DNA from: Roseovarius sp. SCSIO 43702
GTDB taxonomy: Bacteria; Pseudomonadota; Alphaproteobacteria; Rhodobacterales; Rhodobacteraceae
NCBI RefSeq assembly: GCF_019599045.1
Contig: NZ_CP080623.1
Coordinates: 518,501-582,500 of the forward strand
Length of the DNA stretch: 64,000 nucleotides
Direction of reading: 5' to 3'
Shown here: one piece after another, positions 38,432 to 48,063 of the stretch
Layout: each line of letters opens with the position of its first letter
How positions within the stretch are numbered: the stretch's first letter is position 1
The notes under the pieces: model-generated
What the model was told of the DNA's origin: nothing
Databases searched by the model: none
What the model saw: the letters and a program-made list of their open reading frames with translations, nothing else
Position numbers and translations under genes: made by a program

Positions 38432-38450
38432 ATGTCAATAAAGCTGACAT
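38432..38450. promoter_or_regulatory. Inverted repeat ATGTCA-N7-TGACAT upstream of petP and ilvE
   Basis: Perfect 6-bp arms separated by 7 bases in the divergent region. On minus the sequence contains TTGACA followed after 17 bases by TAGCGA, a plausible -35/-10 pair for ilvE. The repeat is a candidate binding site for the MarR-type PetP, which would then repress its own gene and/or ilvE. Confidence 0.45.
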
Positions 38451-38487
38451 AACCTGTGCCAGATCGTGAACAGGAGAGGACCCCGGC

Positions 38488-38985
38488 ATGGCGGACGGCA
38501 AGGGCGGTGAGACGCTTCTCTTTCTAACCGATGAGCAGTTGCGCCAGGGGATCGAGGCGATGTTCTTCGCCTATCGCGGGTTCACCGCCGACCCCGACCG
38601 TATTCTCGAGACCATGGCCTACGGGCGCGCGCATCATCGTGCGCTTCACTTCATCGCGCGCCGTCCCGGCACCACGGTCAGCAACCTGCTGGCGATTCTG
38701 GGCGTGACCAAGCAATCGCTGAACCGCGTCCTGCGCACGCTGATCGAGGACGGGCTCGTGGAAAGCAGGGTGGGCCGCACCGACAAGCGAGAGCGCAATC
38801 TCTTCCTCACCCCGGACGGCGAAGATCTCGAGCGGCAGCTCAGCGATGCCCAGAGGGCGCGGATGCGAAGCGCCTATCGCGCCGCCGGGCCCGAGGCCGT
38901 GGCCGGATTTCGCCAGGTGCTCGAGGCCATGATGGATCCCGACATGCGCCGCCGCTACCGCGCCTTCGGCGAGGTCGACACATGA
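38488..38985 (+). CDS. petP: MarR family transcriptional regulator PetP
   Basis: 165 aa winged-helix regulator: a MarR core with the recognition helix region TTVSNLLAILGVTKQSLNRVLRTLIEDGLVESR and wing VGRTDKRERNLFLTPDG. Followed with a 4-base overlap by an OmpR-type response regulator. This MarR-plus-regulator pair corresponds to petP-petR of Rhodobacter capsulatus, known to be needed there for cytochrome bc1 production. GGAGAGGA precedes the ATG. Confidence 0.88.
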   Translation: MADGKGGETLLFLTDEQLRQGIEAMFFAYRGFTADPDRILETMAYGRAHHRALHFIARRPGTTVSNLLAILGVTKQSLNRVLRTLIEDGLVESRVGRTDKRERNLFLTPDGEDLERQLSDAQRARMRSAYRAAGPEAVAGFRQVLEAMMDPDMRRRYRAFGEVDT

Positions 38986-39683
38986 CCGATCCCGCGCCGC
39001 ACCTCCTGATCGTCGATGACGACGAGCGGATTCGCGACCTCCTGCGCAAGTTTCTCGCGCGGAACGGGTTTCTCGTCTCGGTGGCGCGCGACGCCGCCCA
39101 TGCGAGGAGGATCCTCTCGGGGCTCGAGTTCGACCTCATCATCCTCGACGTGATGATGCCGGGGCAAAGCGGGGTCGAACTGACCCGCGCCCTGCGCGCC
39201 ACGCTTGCCACGCCGATCCTGCTGCTGACCGCCAAGGGCGAGACCGACGATCGTATCGCGGGGCTCGAGGCGGGCGCGGATGACTACCTTCCGAAACCGT
39301 TCGAGCCGCGCGAATTGCTCCTCAGGATCAATGCAATCCTGCGCCGGATGCCCGAGCCGGAACCGACGACGGTCATGCCCAAGATCCTCAACCTCGGCCC
39401 CGTGCGGTACGATATCGAGCGCGCCGAATTGCTGCGTGGCGAAGAGATCGTGCGCCTGACCGCGACCGAGAGCCAGCTGATGCGGATCTTCGCCGAGAAC
39501 CTGCGCGAACCCGTCAGCCGCACGAAACTGGTCGAGGACCTGGGCCGCGACCGGGGGCAGGCACAGGAACGCGCCGTCGACGTGCAGATCACCCGCCTGC
39601 GCCGCAAGATCGAAGCCGACCCCAAGCAGCCCCGCTACCTACAGACCGTCCGGGGCGAGGGCTACATGCTGGCCCCCGACTGA
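38982..39683 (+). CDS. petR: OmpR-family response regulator PetR
   Basis: 233 aa. Receiver domain with acidic D12-D14, phosphoacceptor Asp56 (LIILDVMMPG), Thr83 and Lys105 (YLPKPF), then a winged-helix DNA-binding domain (VRLTATESQLMRIFAENLREPVSR...VDVQITRLRRKIE...TVRGEGYML). No sensor kinase gene is adjacent, as in the R. capsulatus petPR operon. Overlaps petP by ATGA. The bc1 genes petABC are not in this window. Confidence 0.9.
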   Translation: MTDPAPHLLIVDDDERIRDLLRKFLARNGFLVSVARDAAHARRILSGLEFDLIILDVMMPGQSGVELTRALRATLATPILLLTAKGETDDRIAGLEAGADDYLPKPFEPRELLLRINAILRRMPEPEPTTVMPKILNLGPVRYDIERAELLRGEEIVRLTATESQLMRIFAENLREPVSRTKLVEDLGRDRGQAQERAVDVQITRLRRKIEADPKQPRYLQTVRGEGYMLAPD

Positions 39684-39946
39684 GCGGCGCGGGTGTGACC
39701 CTGGGGCAATCCCGGCCTCCTTCCCTGGATACCTGGAGCAGCAGAAAGAGAGGGACCGGTCACCGGCACTTGCGGGTCCGCGATGCAGGTAGTATCTCAT
39801 GCGTCATGAAACGGATTTTCGATATCTGCGACCGGGCACGCCTTCCCTGGCGGTTCTTCGGTGCGACGATGACGGTGCTCGCGAGGCTATAAGGCCGCGG
39901 CTCCGCTCGACTTCGAATTCCATTCATCTTTCCAGGGAGAGGACCC

Positions 39947-41346
<1,400 letters not shown>

Positions 41347-41347
<1 letters not shown>

Positions 41348-41952
41348 TGGAAAAGTTCGAAAAGATCACCGGGGTCGCAGCGCCCATGCCGCTCGTCAAT
41401 ATCGACACCGACATGATCATTCCCAAGCAGTTCCTCAAGACGATCAAGCGATCCGGCCTTGGCGTCAATCTCTTCGACGAGATGCGCTATGACCGGCAGG
41501 GCAACGAGAATCCCGACTTCGTCCTGAACAAGCCGCAGTATCGCGAGGCCGAGATCCTGATTGCGGGCGACAATTTCGGCTGCGGGTCGAGCCGCGAGCA
41601 CGCGCCCTGGGCCATCAAGGATTTCGGCATCCGCTGCGTCATCGCCCCGAGCTTTGCCGACATCTTCTATAACAACTGCTTCAAGAACGGGATCCTCCCG
41701 ATCGCGCTTCCGCAAGAGCAGGTCGATGTCCTGATGGAGGATGCCGAGAAGGGATCGAACGCTCGGATGACCGTCGATCTCGAGGCGCAGACCGTCACCA
41801 CGTCGGAGGGCGAGACTTTCCACTTCGAGGTCGATGCCTTCAAGAAGCACTGCCTTCTCGAGGGGCTCGACGATATCGGCCTGACGCTCGAGAAGGCCGC
41901 GGCGATCGACGGTTTCGAGAGCAAGGCAAGCATGGAACGCCCCTGGGTCTGA
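41347..41952 (+). CDS. leuD: 3-isopropylmalate dehydratase small subunit
   Basis: 201 aa swivelling domain subunit partnering Leu[35 protein letters not shown] and [19 protein letters not shown] are the conserved LeuD motifs. Coupled to leuC (TGATG) and ended by a clear terminator. Confidence 0.97.
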
Positions 41953-41979
41953 CCGCAGGAATCGTCTGAATTCATGCGC

Positions 41980-42015
41980 GCCCCCGCCGGATTTCAACCT
42001 CAGGCGGGGGCTTTT
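41980..42015 (+). terminator. Rho-independent terminator of leuCD
   Basis: Nine-bp GC stem (gcccccgcc/ggcgggggc), 14-base loop, then TTTT. Confidence 0.85.
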
Positions 42016-42278
42016 GTGTGCGAAATTCGAAGATTAACAACATGTTGTGGCCTCATCTTGAACCGCCACATTGCTGATCGAATAATGATGCAATACCGCA
42101 CCAGTGACGCCTTCAATTCGCCCCACGCATGAAGTCTGGTTAACCAAGTTCTTGAGAAGGAAGCGGAAAGACGGCAACAATTGGACCAAATTGAGGCACA
42201 CCGCCACAATAGGCGGAATCAAGTTGGGACAATGGCGCGACATCGTATCGCGCCGGGCCAGTTTGAGGGGATCGGGCA
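42016..42278. promoter_or_regulatory. AT-richer intergenic region with palindrome ACAACATGTTGT
   Basis: The stretch is visibly less GC-rich than its surroundings. It holds a perfect 12-bp palindrome at 42037-42048 and a ccgcc/ggcgg hairpin at 42201-42216. Open frames running through it show no recognisable protein. It presumably contains the promoter of the membrane-protein gene at 42279. Confidence 0.5.
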
Positions 42279-43103
42279 GTGATAGCGAATTTGGCAGGAG
42301 CACTTCTGCGGACATTTTTCGTGGTGTTGTTGATTACAACACCCTCTCTCCTGTTGCCCGGCATTCAGGCCGACACCTCCCAGATGGTCCTGATGGCAGC
42401 CGTGATCGGCGGGGGGCTGGTCTTCGCCGAGTATTTCGGAAAGTACCCCAGCCTGATCGAGTTCCGCTTTGCCGCGCCCTACAACCGGCTGAAATTCTCC
42501 TTCACCGCCGCGGCGGTTCTGCTCATGACGCTGATCCTGCGTGCCGAGGAGGTTTCGGGCGGGCTCAACCTCTGGGCCACCAATCTCGCACAGCTGCTGG
42601 ATTTCCCCTACTCGCCCGTGCGGTCGGTGGTCAGCGTGCTGCCCGCGGATGCCGGGCCCGAACAAATCCGCATGGTCACCACGCTGGCGGGGCTGAGCTA
42701 TCTCCTCTCGCTGCTGCTCGTGGTGACCTTCGTGATCGTCGTCCGGCTTCTCGATTGGCCGGTGCGCAACGGCGCCTTCAACGTGAGCCTCAACATGCCG
42801 CTTTTCGATCCCACCGGCGGCGGCGACGTGGTCGATCGGCTCGTGCGGGATGCGAGCATTAATATTTCCTTAGGGTTTCTGCTGCCATTCCTTGTGCCAC
42901 TCGCAGCGCTCGCGCTGCCCGATTTCGCGGAGAGATTCGGATTCCTGGAGCGGCAAAATCTCATCTGGATGACCTGTTTCTGGGCCTTCGTCCCGGCAAG
43001 CATGGTGATGCGCGGCATCGCGCTCTACCGGATCAGCGACCTCATCAACGAGAAACGCCGCCGCGCCTATGCCAAGACGGCCGATGGGTTGCAGACCGTC
43101 TGA
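42279..43103 (+). CDS. Conserved membrane protein of unknown function
   Basis: 274 aa with four to six hydrophobic helices: two at the N-terminus (LLRTFFVVLLITTPSLLL, MVLMAAVIGGGLVFAEYF), one at about 75-90, a long one at about 140-160 (LSYLLSLLLVVTFVIVVRLLDW), and two near the C-terminus. The hydrophilic linker around residue 175-185 (FDPTGGGDVVDRL) is unusual. I do not recognise a family with function. GTG start at 42279 with GAGGGGATCGGG upstream. Coupled to the next gene by a 4-base overlap. Confidence 0.8.
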   Translation: MIANLAGALLRTFFVVLLITTPSLLLPGIQADTSQMVLMAAVIGGGLVFAEYFGKYPSLIEFRFAAPYNRLKFSFTAAAVLLMTLILRAEEVSGGLNLWATNLAQLLDFPYSPVRSVVSVLPADAGPEQIRMVTTLAGLSYLLSLLLVVTFVIVVRLLDWPVRNGAFNVSLNMPLFDPTGGGDVVDRLVRDASINISLGFLLPFLVPLAALALPDFAERFGFLERQNLIWMTCFWAFVPASMVMRGIALYRISDLINEKRRRAYAKTADGLQTV

Positions 43104-44167
43104 ACGCCCTCGCGCGTCACCTCCTTGCGGTCTGGCTGGCGGTTTGTGCTGCACCGCTCGCGGCGGAAACTTTGCGCGTGGCGACATGGAATATCGACGC
43201 CGAGCGCAAGGGGCCCGGTCTTCTCTTGCGTGACATCCAACGCGGCGACCCGCAGATCGAGGCTGCCGCCGCCATCGCCGCGCGGATTGCGCCCGACATC
43301 CTTCTTCTTCAGGGGGTGGACTACGATCATGACCTTCTGGCCCTGCGCGCCTTGCGCGATCGCTTCGCCGCCGCCGGCATCGCCTATCCGCACCTCTTCG
43401 CATTGCGGCCTAACACCGGATGGCCCACGGGGCAGGACATCGACGGCGACGGACGCACCGGAGAGCCCGAGGATGCGGTGGGCTATGGCCGTTTCTCGGG
43501 ACAGGGCGGCATGGCGCTTCTTTCGCGCTATCCCATCGACCGCGCGGGCGCCCGGGACCTGAGCGCCGTGCCATGGGCCGCGTTGCCCGCCGCACTTCTG
43601 TCCGATGACGAGAGGCAGCCGCTCTTGCTACGCGGGGCCGAGGCCAGCTTTCCTCTCGCCAGCGTCGCGCACTGGATCGTGCCGCTCGACACGCCGCAGG
43701 GCAAGGTCTCGCTGCTCGCGCTTCATGCGGGGCCGCCGGTCTTCGACGGGCCCGATGATCGCAACGGGCGGCGCAATCACGATCAGATCATGTTCTGGAT
43801 CGAGGTCTTGAACGGCAGCTTCGGTGCCGTGCCGACCGAGCGTTTCGTGGTCATCGGCGATACCAATCAGGACCCGCAGCGCGGGGAGGGTCGGAAATCG
43901 GCGATCCGCGCCCTGCTGTCCGATCCGCGCCTGACCGACCCCCGGCCCGTGCGGTCCGAGGCCGAGGGTGTGGCCCGGGCAGACCTTCACGCGACGGTGG
44001 CATGGCCAGAGACGGATCTGCCGCCGATGCGGGTCGATTACATCCTGCCTTCGCGCGACTGGCGGGTCGTCGATGCCGGGGTATATTGGCCGCGTGCGGG
44101 CGACCCCGCGGCCGAGGCGGCGCTGGCCAGCGGTCACCGCCTCGTCTGGGTCGATCTCGCGCGCTAG
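43100..44167 (+). CDS. Secreted endonuclease/exonuclease/phosphatase-fold protein (CTG start)
   Basis: 355 aa from a CTG codon at 43100 that overlaps the previous stop (CTGA). Reading from there gives a clean signal peptide (NALARHLLAVWLAVCAAPLAAE) directly before the catalytic domain, which a start at the next candidate (TTG 43172) would remove. The EEP fold is shown by VATWNIDAE, ILLLQGVDYD (usually QEVD), FVVIGDTNQDP and VDYILPS, which carry the metal and catalytic His/Asp residues. Likely a periplasmic or exported phosphodiesterase. Substrate unknown. Confidence 0.82.
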   Translation: MNALARHLLAVWLAVCAAPLAAETLRVATWNIDAERKGPGLLLRDIQRGDPQIEAAAAIAARIAPDILLLQGVDYDHDLLALRALRDRFAAAGIAYPHLFALRPNTGWPTGQDIDGDGRTGEPEDAVGYGRFSGQGGMALLSRYPIDRAGARDLSAVPWAALPAALLSDDERQPLLLRGAEASFPLASVAHWIVPLDTPQGKVSLLALHAGPPVFDGPDDRNGRRNHDQIMFWIEVLNGSFGAVPTERFVVIGDTNQDPQRGEGRKSAIRALLSDPRLTDPRPVRSEAEGVARADLHATVAWPETDLPPMRVDYILPSRDWRVVDAGVYWPRAGDPAAEAALASGHRLVWVDLAR

Positions 44168-44168
44168 C

Positions 44169-45059
44169 TCAGACCCACTTGGCCATCGGCGGCAACGACA
44201 TCAGCACGGCGTTTGCATCGTGTCCGGTGGCAAGGCCGAACTTGGTGCCGCGGTCGTAGACGAGGTTGTATTCCGCATAGTGTCCGCGATGGACAAGCTG
44301 GGCGTCCTTGTCCGCCTCGCTCCACTCTTGCACGCGGCGACGTTCGACCAGCGGCACGAAGGCCGGAAGAAACGCCCGCCCGATATCCTGCGTCAGCGCG
44401 AAATCCGCCTCCCAGTCGCCGGAGTTGCGATCGTCCATGAAGATGCCGCCCACGCCGCGCGCCCGCTTGCGATGCGGGATGTAGAAATATTCGTCCGCCC
44501 ACGCCTTCAGCTCGGGATAAAGCGCCTCGCCATGCGGATCGAGATGCGCCTTCTGCTGCGCATGGAAATGCGCGGTGTCCTCGGCGTATTCGATGCAGGG
44601 GTTGAGGTCGGACCCACCCCCGAACCACCATGCGCCGGGCGTCCAGAACATCCGCGTGTTCATGTGAACGGCCGGCACATGCGGGTTCTGCATATGCGCC
44701 ACGAGGCTGATCCCGCTCGCCCAGAAGCTTGGATCGGCGTCGATCCCCGGCACGCCGCGGGCGGCCATCGCCTTCTGCGCGGCGGGTCCCAGCGTGCCGA
44801 ACACCTCCGAGACGTTCACACCAACCTTCTCGAAGACGCGGCCCCCCCGCATCACGCTCATCAGGCCGCCGCCCGCGTCGCTTCCGTCATCCGATGCGCG
44901 CCGCGTCTCGGTCACCTCGAAGCGACCCGGCTTCATCTCGGCCAGCGGCCCCGTGTCATGGCTGTCCTCGAGCGCCTCGAAAGCCGCGACGATCTCGTCG
45001 CGCAGGCTGCGGAACCACCCGGCGGCGCGGGTTTTCTTCTCGGCAAACGTATCGCTCAT
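44169..45059 (-). CDS. hemF: Oxygen-dependent coproporphyrinogen III oxidase
   Basis: 296 aa enzyme converting coproporphyrinogen III to protoporphyrinogen IX with O2. FGGGSDLNPCIEY, DEYFYIPHRKRARGVGGIFMDD and EYNLVYDRGTKFGL are the conserved HemF blocks with active-site His/Asp/Arg. ATG at 45059, 8 bases after an SDR-like gene on the same strand. Convergent with the EEP gene, one base between stops. Confidence 0.95.
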   Translation of the reverse strand: MSDTFAEKKTRAAGWFRSLRDEIVAAFEALEDSHDTGPLAEMKPGRFEVTETRRASDDGSDAGGGLMSVMRGGRVFEKVGVNVSEVFGTLGPAAQKAMAARGVPGIDADPSFWASGISLVAHMQNPHVPAVHMNTRMFWTPGAWWFGGGSDLNPCIEYAEDTAHFHAQQKAHLDPHGEALYPELKAWADEYFYIPHRKRARGVGGIFMDDRNSGDWEADFALTQDIGRAFLPAFVPLVERRRVQEWSEADKDAQLVHRGHYAEYNLVYDRGTKFGLATGHDANAVLMSLPPMAKWV

Positions 45060-45067
45060 GCCATCCC

Positions 45068-45868
45068 TCAATGCGCGGGTTTCGAAACCGGATCGAGGAT
45101 CGACCGCCCGCCATCCAGCGTCAGGATCTCGCCGGTCATGAAGCTCGAGGCGCTGCTGGCCAGGTATTGCACCGATTCGCACAGATCCGCCGCCGCGGCG
45201 ATCCGGCCCAGCGGCGTGTGCTCCTCGATCTCCTTCCGGGCCCCCCGGTCGTCCTTGAGCGCATCCTGCAATGACGCGCTCATCACCGAACCGAAGGCCA
45301 GAGCGTTCACGCGGATGCGGTGCGGGGCGAGCGCCGCGGCAAGCGAGCGCGTCATCTGGTCGAGTGCGGCGGTCGAGATCGAATAGCCGAGGAGTTCGGG
45401 CCGTGTGCGCCGCGCCGCAATCGACGACAGGTTGACGATCGACCCCACCGTGCCGCTTTCCTGGTCCTCGGCCTGCTTGATCATCCGTTTTGCCACGGCC
45501 TGTGACAGGCGCAGCGCCGTCAGGAGGTTCTGCTCGATCAGCATCTCGACCGCGTCCTGCTCGGGGTCGAGCGGATCGGAGGTCAGCACCTGGCGCGAGG
45601 CGTTGATGAGAATGTCGACCTTGTCATAGGCATCGACCGTGGCCGACAGAAGGTTCGCGATGGTGAGCTTCTCGCGCAGGTCGCCTGCGAAGTAACGGAT
45701 CGTCTGGTTGTCATCGGGCTCACCGATCTCCTTGGCGAGCCGTTCCTCGTCCATGTCGGCCAGCATGACATTGGCGCCCTTGTTCGCGAAATGACGGCCC
45801 AGGGCGAGGCCGATTCCGTTGGCGCCGCCAGTGATGATGGCCGTCTTGCCGTTGAGGGAAAATGACAT
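45068..45868 (-). CDS. SDR-fold protein with altered catalytic site
   Basis: 266 aa Rossmann protein. The cofactor loop TGGANGIG (residues 13-20) and Ser149 are present, but the usual YxxxK reads YSIST (Tyr162, Thr166 instead of Lys), and the structural NNAG reads NASR (89-92). Loss of the lysine normally removes oxidoreductase activity, so this may be a binding or scaffold protein, or use another residue. It is co-transcribed with hemF. A C-terminal LTLDGGRSI is normal for SDRs. Confidence 0.85.
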   Translation of the reverse strand: MSFSLNGKTAIITGGANGIGLALGRHFANKGANVMLADMDEERLAKEIGEPDDNQTIRYFAGDLREKLTIANLLSATVDAYDKVDILINASRQVLTSDPLDPEQDAVEMLIEQNLLTALRLSQAVAKRMIKQAEDQESGTVGSIVNLSSIAARRTRPELLGYSISTAALDQMTRSLAAALAPHRIRVNALAFGSVMSASLQDALKDDRGARKEIEEHTPLGRIAAAADLCESVQYLASSASSFMTGEILTLDGGRSILDPVSKPAH

Positions 45869-45915
45869 TCAAGCGGTCCTTCTGCCGGTGCGCGCGGGGC
45901 GGACCCTAGGCCATC

Positions 45916-46905
45916 TCATCCGCGTTGGCGAGACGGTCGTCGCGCGTGGAACAGTTTGAAGCGCCCGTCACCCGCGACCGGCGCAACCTCGCCGAAACTC
46001 TCCGCCAGCGCGCTTTCATAGGGAAGGTGACGGTTCGCCACCATCCAGAGATGCCCCGAGGGTTTCAGAACGCGCGCCGCGGCGCCGATGAAGGCCCATC
46101 CGAGCGCCGGGTCGGCGGCGCGCCCGGTGTGGAAGGGCGGGTTCATCACGACGGTATCGAGCGGCTCGTCCGGCTGCCAGCTCAGCGCGTCCTGCCAATG
46201 AAAGACCGCTCGCGCGTCCTCGACATTGCGGCGCGCGCAGGCAAGCGCGTCATGCTCCGCCTCGACAAGGTGCAGCGTTTCGACCTCCGCACGTTCAAGC
46301 ACACGCGCGGCAAGGTATCCCCAGCCTGCGCCCAGGTCGGCGACCTGCCGTCCCATCGCCGCCGGAAGCGTATCGGCGAGGGCCTTCGACGCCGGGTCGA
46401 TTCCGTCCGCCGAAAAGACGCCCGGCACCGTCACGAACCCGGGCGCCACCTCGCGCGCACCGCCCCTCGCCCAGTCAGAGAAGGATTCTGCGCGCGCGTC
46501 GAACCAGAAAAGCTTGCCATGCGCCTTGTTGACCGGCCCGTGGACATCGATCCGCTTGCGGCACGCGCGCAGCACCGCGTCGATCCCGTCGGTCTTGGCA
46601 CCGTCCACGATCACGAGCGGCGCGGCCCCGGCCGCTTCGGCGATGGCCGCGTGCGTCTTCTCGCGCGACCGCGCCGCGCAGACGAGGATCGCATCGAACG
46701 TTCCATCGAGCGCAGTCTCGCACGCGTAACCCTGTCGCTCGAAATGCTCGAAATCCGGACGGAAGCCTGTCACCACCGTCACCCGCTCCGACGACAGCGC
46801 GCCGAAATCGGTCTCACGCGTGGGGTAGAGCACCGCCACGCGCGCGTCGTCGCCAAGCGTCAATCCGCCCGCGTCGAGCGCCAGGGACAAACGCAGTCCC
46901 GTCAC
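45916..46905 (-). CDS. Class I methyltransferase, RsmC-like
   Basis: 329 aa with two related methyltransferase-fold halves. The C-terminal half has VADLGAGWGYLAARVLE (SAM loop) and the catalytic VVMNPPFHTG, the NPPFH signature of guanine-N2 rRNA methyltransferases such as RsmC (16S G1207). The N-terminal half is degenerate, as in RsmC. It follows clpS by 4 bases on the same strand. Target base is inferred from the family. Confidence 0.85.
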   Translation of the reverse strand: MTGLRLSLALDAGGLTLGDDARVAVLYPTRETDFGALSSERVTVVTGFRPDFEHFERQGYACETALDGTFDAILVCAARSREKTHAAIAEAAGAAPLVIVDGAKTDGIDAVLRACRKRIDVHGPVNKAHGKLFWFDARAESFSDWARGGAREVAPGFVTVPGVFSADGIDPASKALADTLPAAMGRQVADLGAGWGYLAARVLERAEVETLHLVEAEHDALACARRNVEDARAVFHWQDALSWQPDEPLDTVVMNPPFHTGRAADPALGWAFIGAAARVLKPSGHLWMVANRHLPYESALAESFGEVAPVAGDGRFKLFHARRPSRQRG

Positions 46906-46909
46906 GACG

Positions 46910-47254
46910 CTATTCTTTTTCCATCGTGCATTGCAGCGGATGCTGATGCTGGCGCGCGAAATCCATCACCTGCGCGACCTTGGTCTCGGCGATCTCGTGG
47001 CTGAAGACGCCCACGACCGCCACACCCTTCTTGTGAACCGTCAGCATGATCTCGAAGGCCTGCGCGTGGTTCATGCCGAAGAAACGCTCGAGGACGTGAA
47101 CCACGAACTCCATCGGCGTGTAATCGTCGTTCAGAAGCAGCACCTTGTAGAGCGGTGGCCGCTTCGTCTTCGGACGCGTCGCGACGACGACCGACGCGTC
47201 GCCCTCGCCATCATCATCCTGGCCGGAGTTGAGCTGAAGCGGAAGCAGTGTCAT
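46910..47254 (-). CDS. clpS: ATP-dependent Clp protease adaptor ClpS
   Basis: 114 aa N-end-rule adaptor that hands substrates to Clp[21 protein letters not shown] and the [20 protein letters not shown] block with the conserved binding pocket are complete. The acidic, flexible N-terminus (about 30 residues) is normal. ATG at 47254. No clpA gene next to it. Confidence 0.95.
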   Translation of the reverse strand: MTLLPLQLNSGQDDDGEGDASVVVATRPKTKRPPLYKVLLLNDDYTPMEFVVHVLERFFGMNHAQAFEIMLTVHKKGVAVVGVFSHEIAETKVAQVMDFARQHQHPLQCTMEKE

Positions 47255-47354
47255 ACGAACAAGGATAAGTCCCGTGCCGGTCGTTTCAACGCGCTCTATA
47301 TAGACAATCGGGGCGCCAAGAAAAGAGGGTAGGCCCGGGCGGGCGGGGATCGCA

Positions 47355-48059
47355 ATGGTCAAACTCACCACGGTCGGCTTCGACGCGGATGACACGCTCT
47401 GGCATAACGAGCGTTTCTATCGCCTGACGCAGGAGCGATTTGCCGAGCTTCTGGCCCCCTACACCAACGCCGATCGCCTGATCGAGCGGTTGCAGACGTC
47501 CGAAAGGCGGAACCTCGGCCACTATGGCTTCGGGATCAAGGGCTTCGTGCTCTCGATGATCGAAACCGCCGTCGACGTGACCGGGGGCCGCGTACCCGGT
47601 CACGTGATCGGGACGCTTCTGGAGGTCGGACAGGAGATGCTGAACCATCCAATCGACCTTCTTCCCCATGCCGAGGAGGTCGTGCGCGAGGTGGCGGCCA
47701 CCTACCGGATCGTGCTCGTCACCAAGGGCGACCTCCTGCACCAGGAGCGCAAGCTTGCCCGGTCGGGGCTGGGTGATTTCTTCGACGCGGTCGAGATCGT
47801 GAGCGACAAGACCACCCCGGTCTATGCCCGGATCTTCGACACCCATGGCGCAGGGGCGGCAAACGCGGCGATGGTGGGCAATTCCATGCGCTCGGATGTG
47901 CTTCCGGTGATCAAGGCGGGCGGCTGGGGCATTCATGTGCCGCAGGAGTTGACCTGGACCTACGAGATGCTGAATGCACCCCGGTCCGAGCCGCGTTTCC
48001 GCGAGATCGCCGACCTCTCGGCGCTGCCGGCCCTCCTGCGGGACATCGCGCACGACTGA
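47355..48059 (+). CDS. HAD-superfamily hydrolase
   Basis: 234 aa. HAD motif I is GFDADDTLW (nucleophile Asp10 and Asp12), motif II Thr in VLVTKGD, Lys of motif III in [10 protein letters not shown], and motif IV in [10 protein letters not shown] helical cap (residues 20-95) makes it a type-I-cap phosphatase. Likely a small-molecule phosphatase; substrate unknown. It is convergent with zapE, 4 bases between. Confidence 0.88.
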   Translation: MVKLTTVGFDADDTLWHNERFYRLTQERFAELLAPYTNADRLIERLQTSERRNLGHYGFGIKGFVLSMIETAVDVTGGRVPGHVIGTLLEVGQEMLNHPIDLLPHAEEVVREVAATYRIVLVTKGDLLHQERKLARSGLGDFFDAVEIVSDKTTPVYARIFDTHGAGAANAAMVGNSMRSDVLPVIKAGGWGIHVPQELTWTYEMLNAPRSEPRFREIADLSALPALLRDIAHD

Positions 48060-48063
48060 GGGC

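Noticed and set aside
39684..39946. Small gene of 65 codons at 39695 between petR and leuC
   Set aside because: No ribosome-binding site, no recognisable features, atypical composition; more likely promoter and leader of leuC. I saw no clear attenuator or leucine-rich leader peptide.
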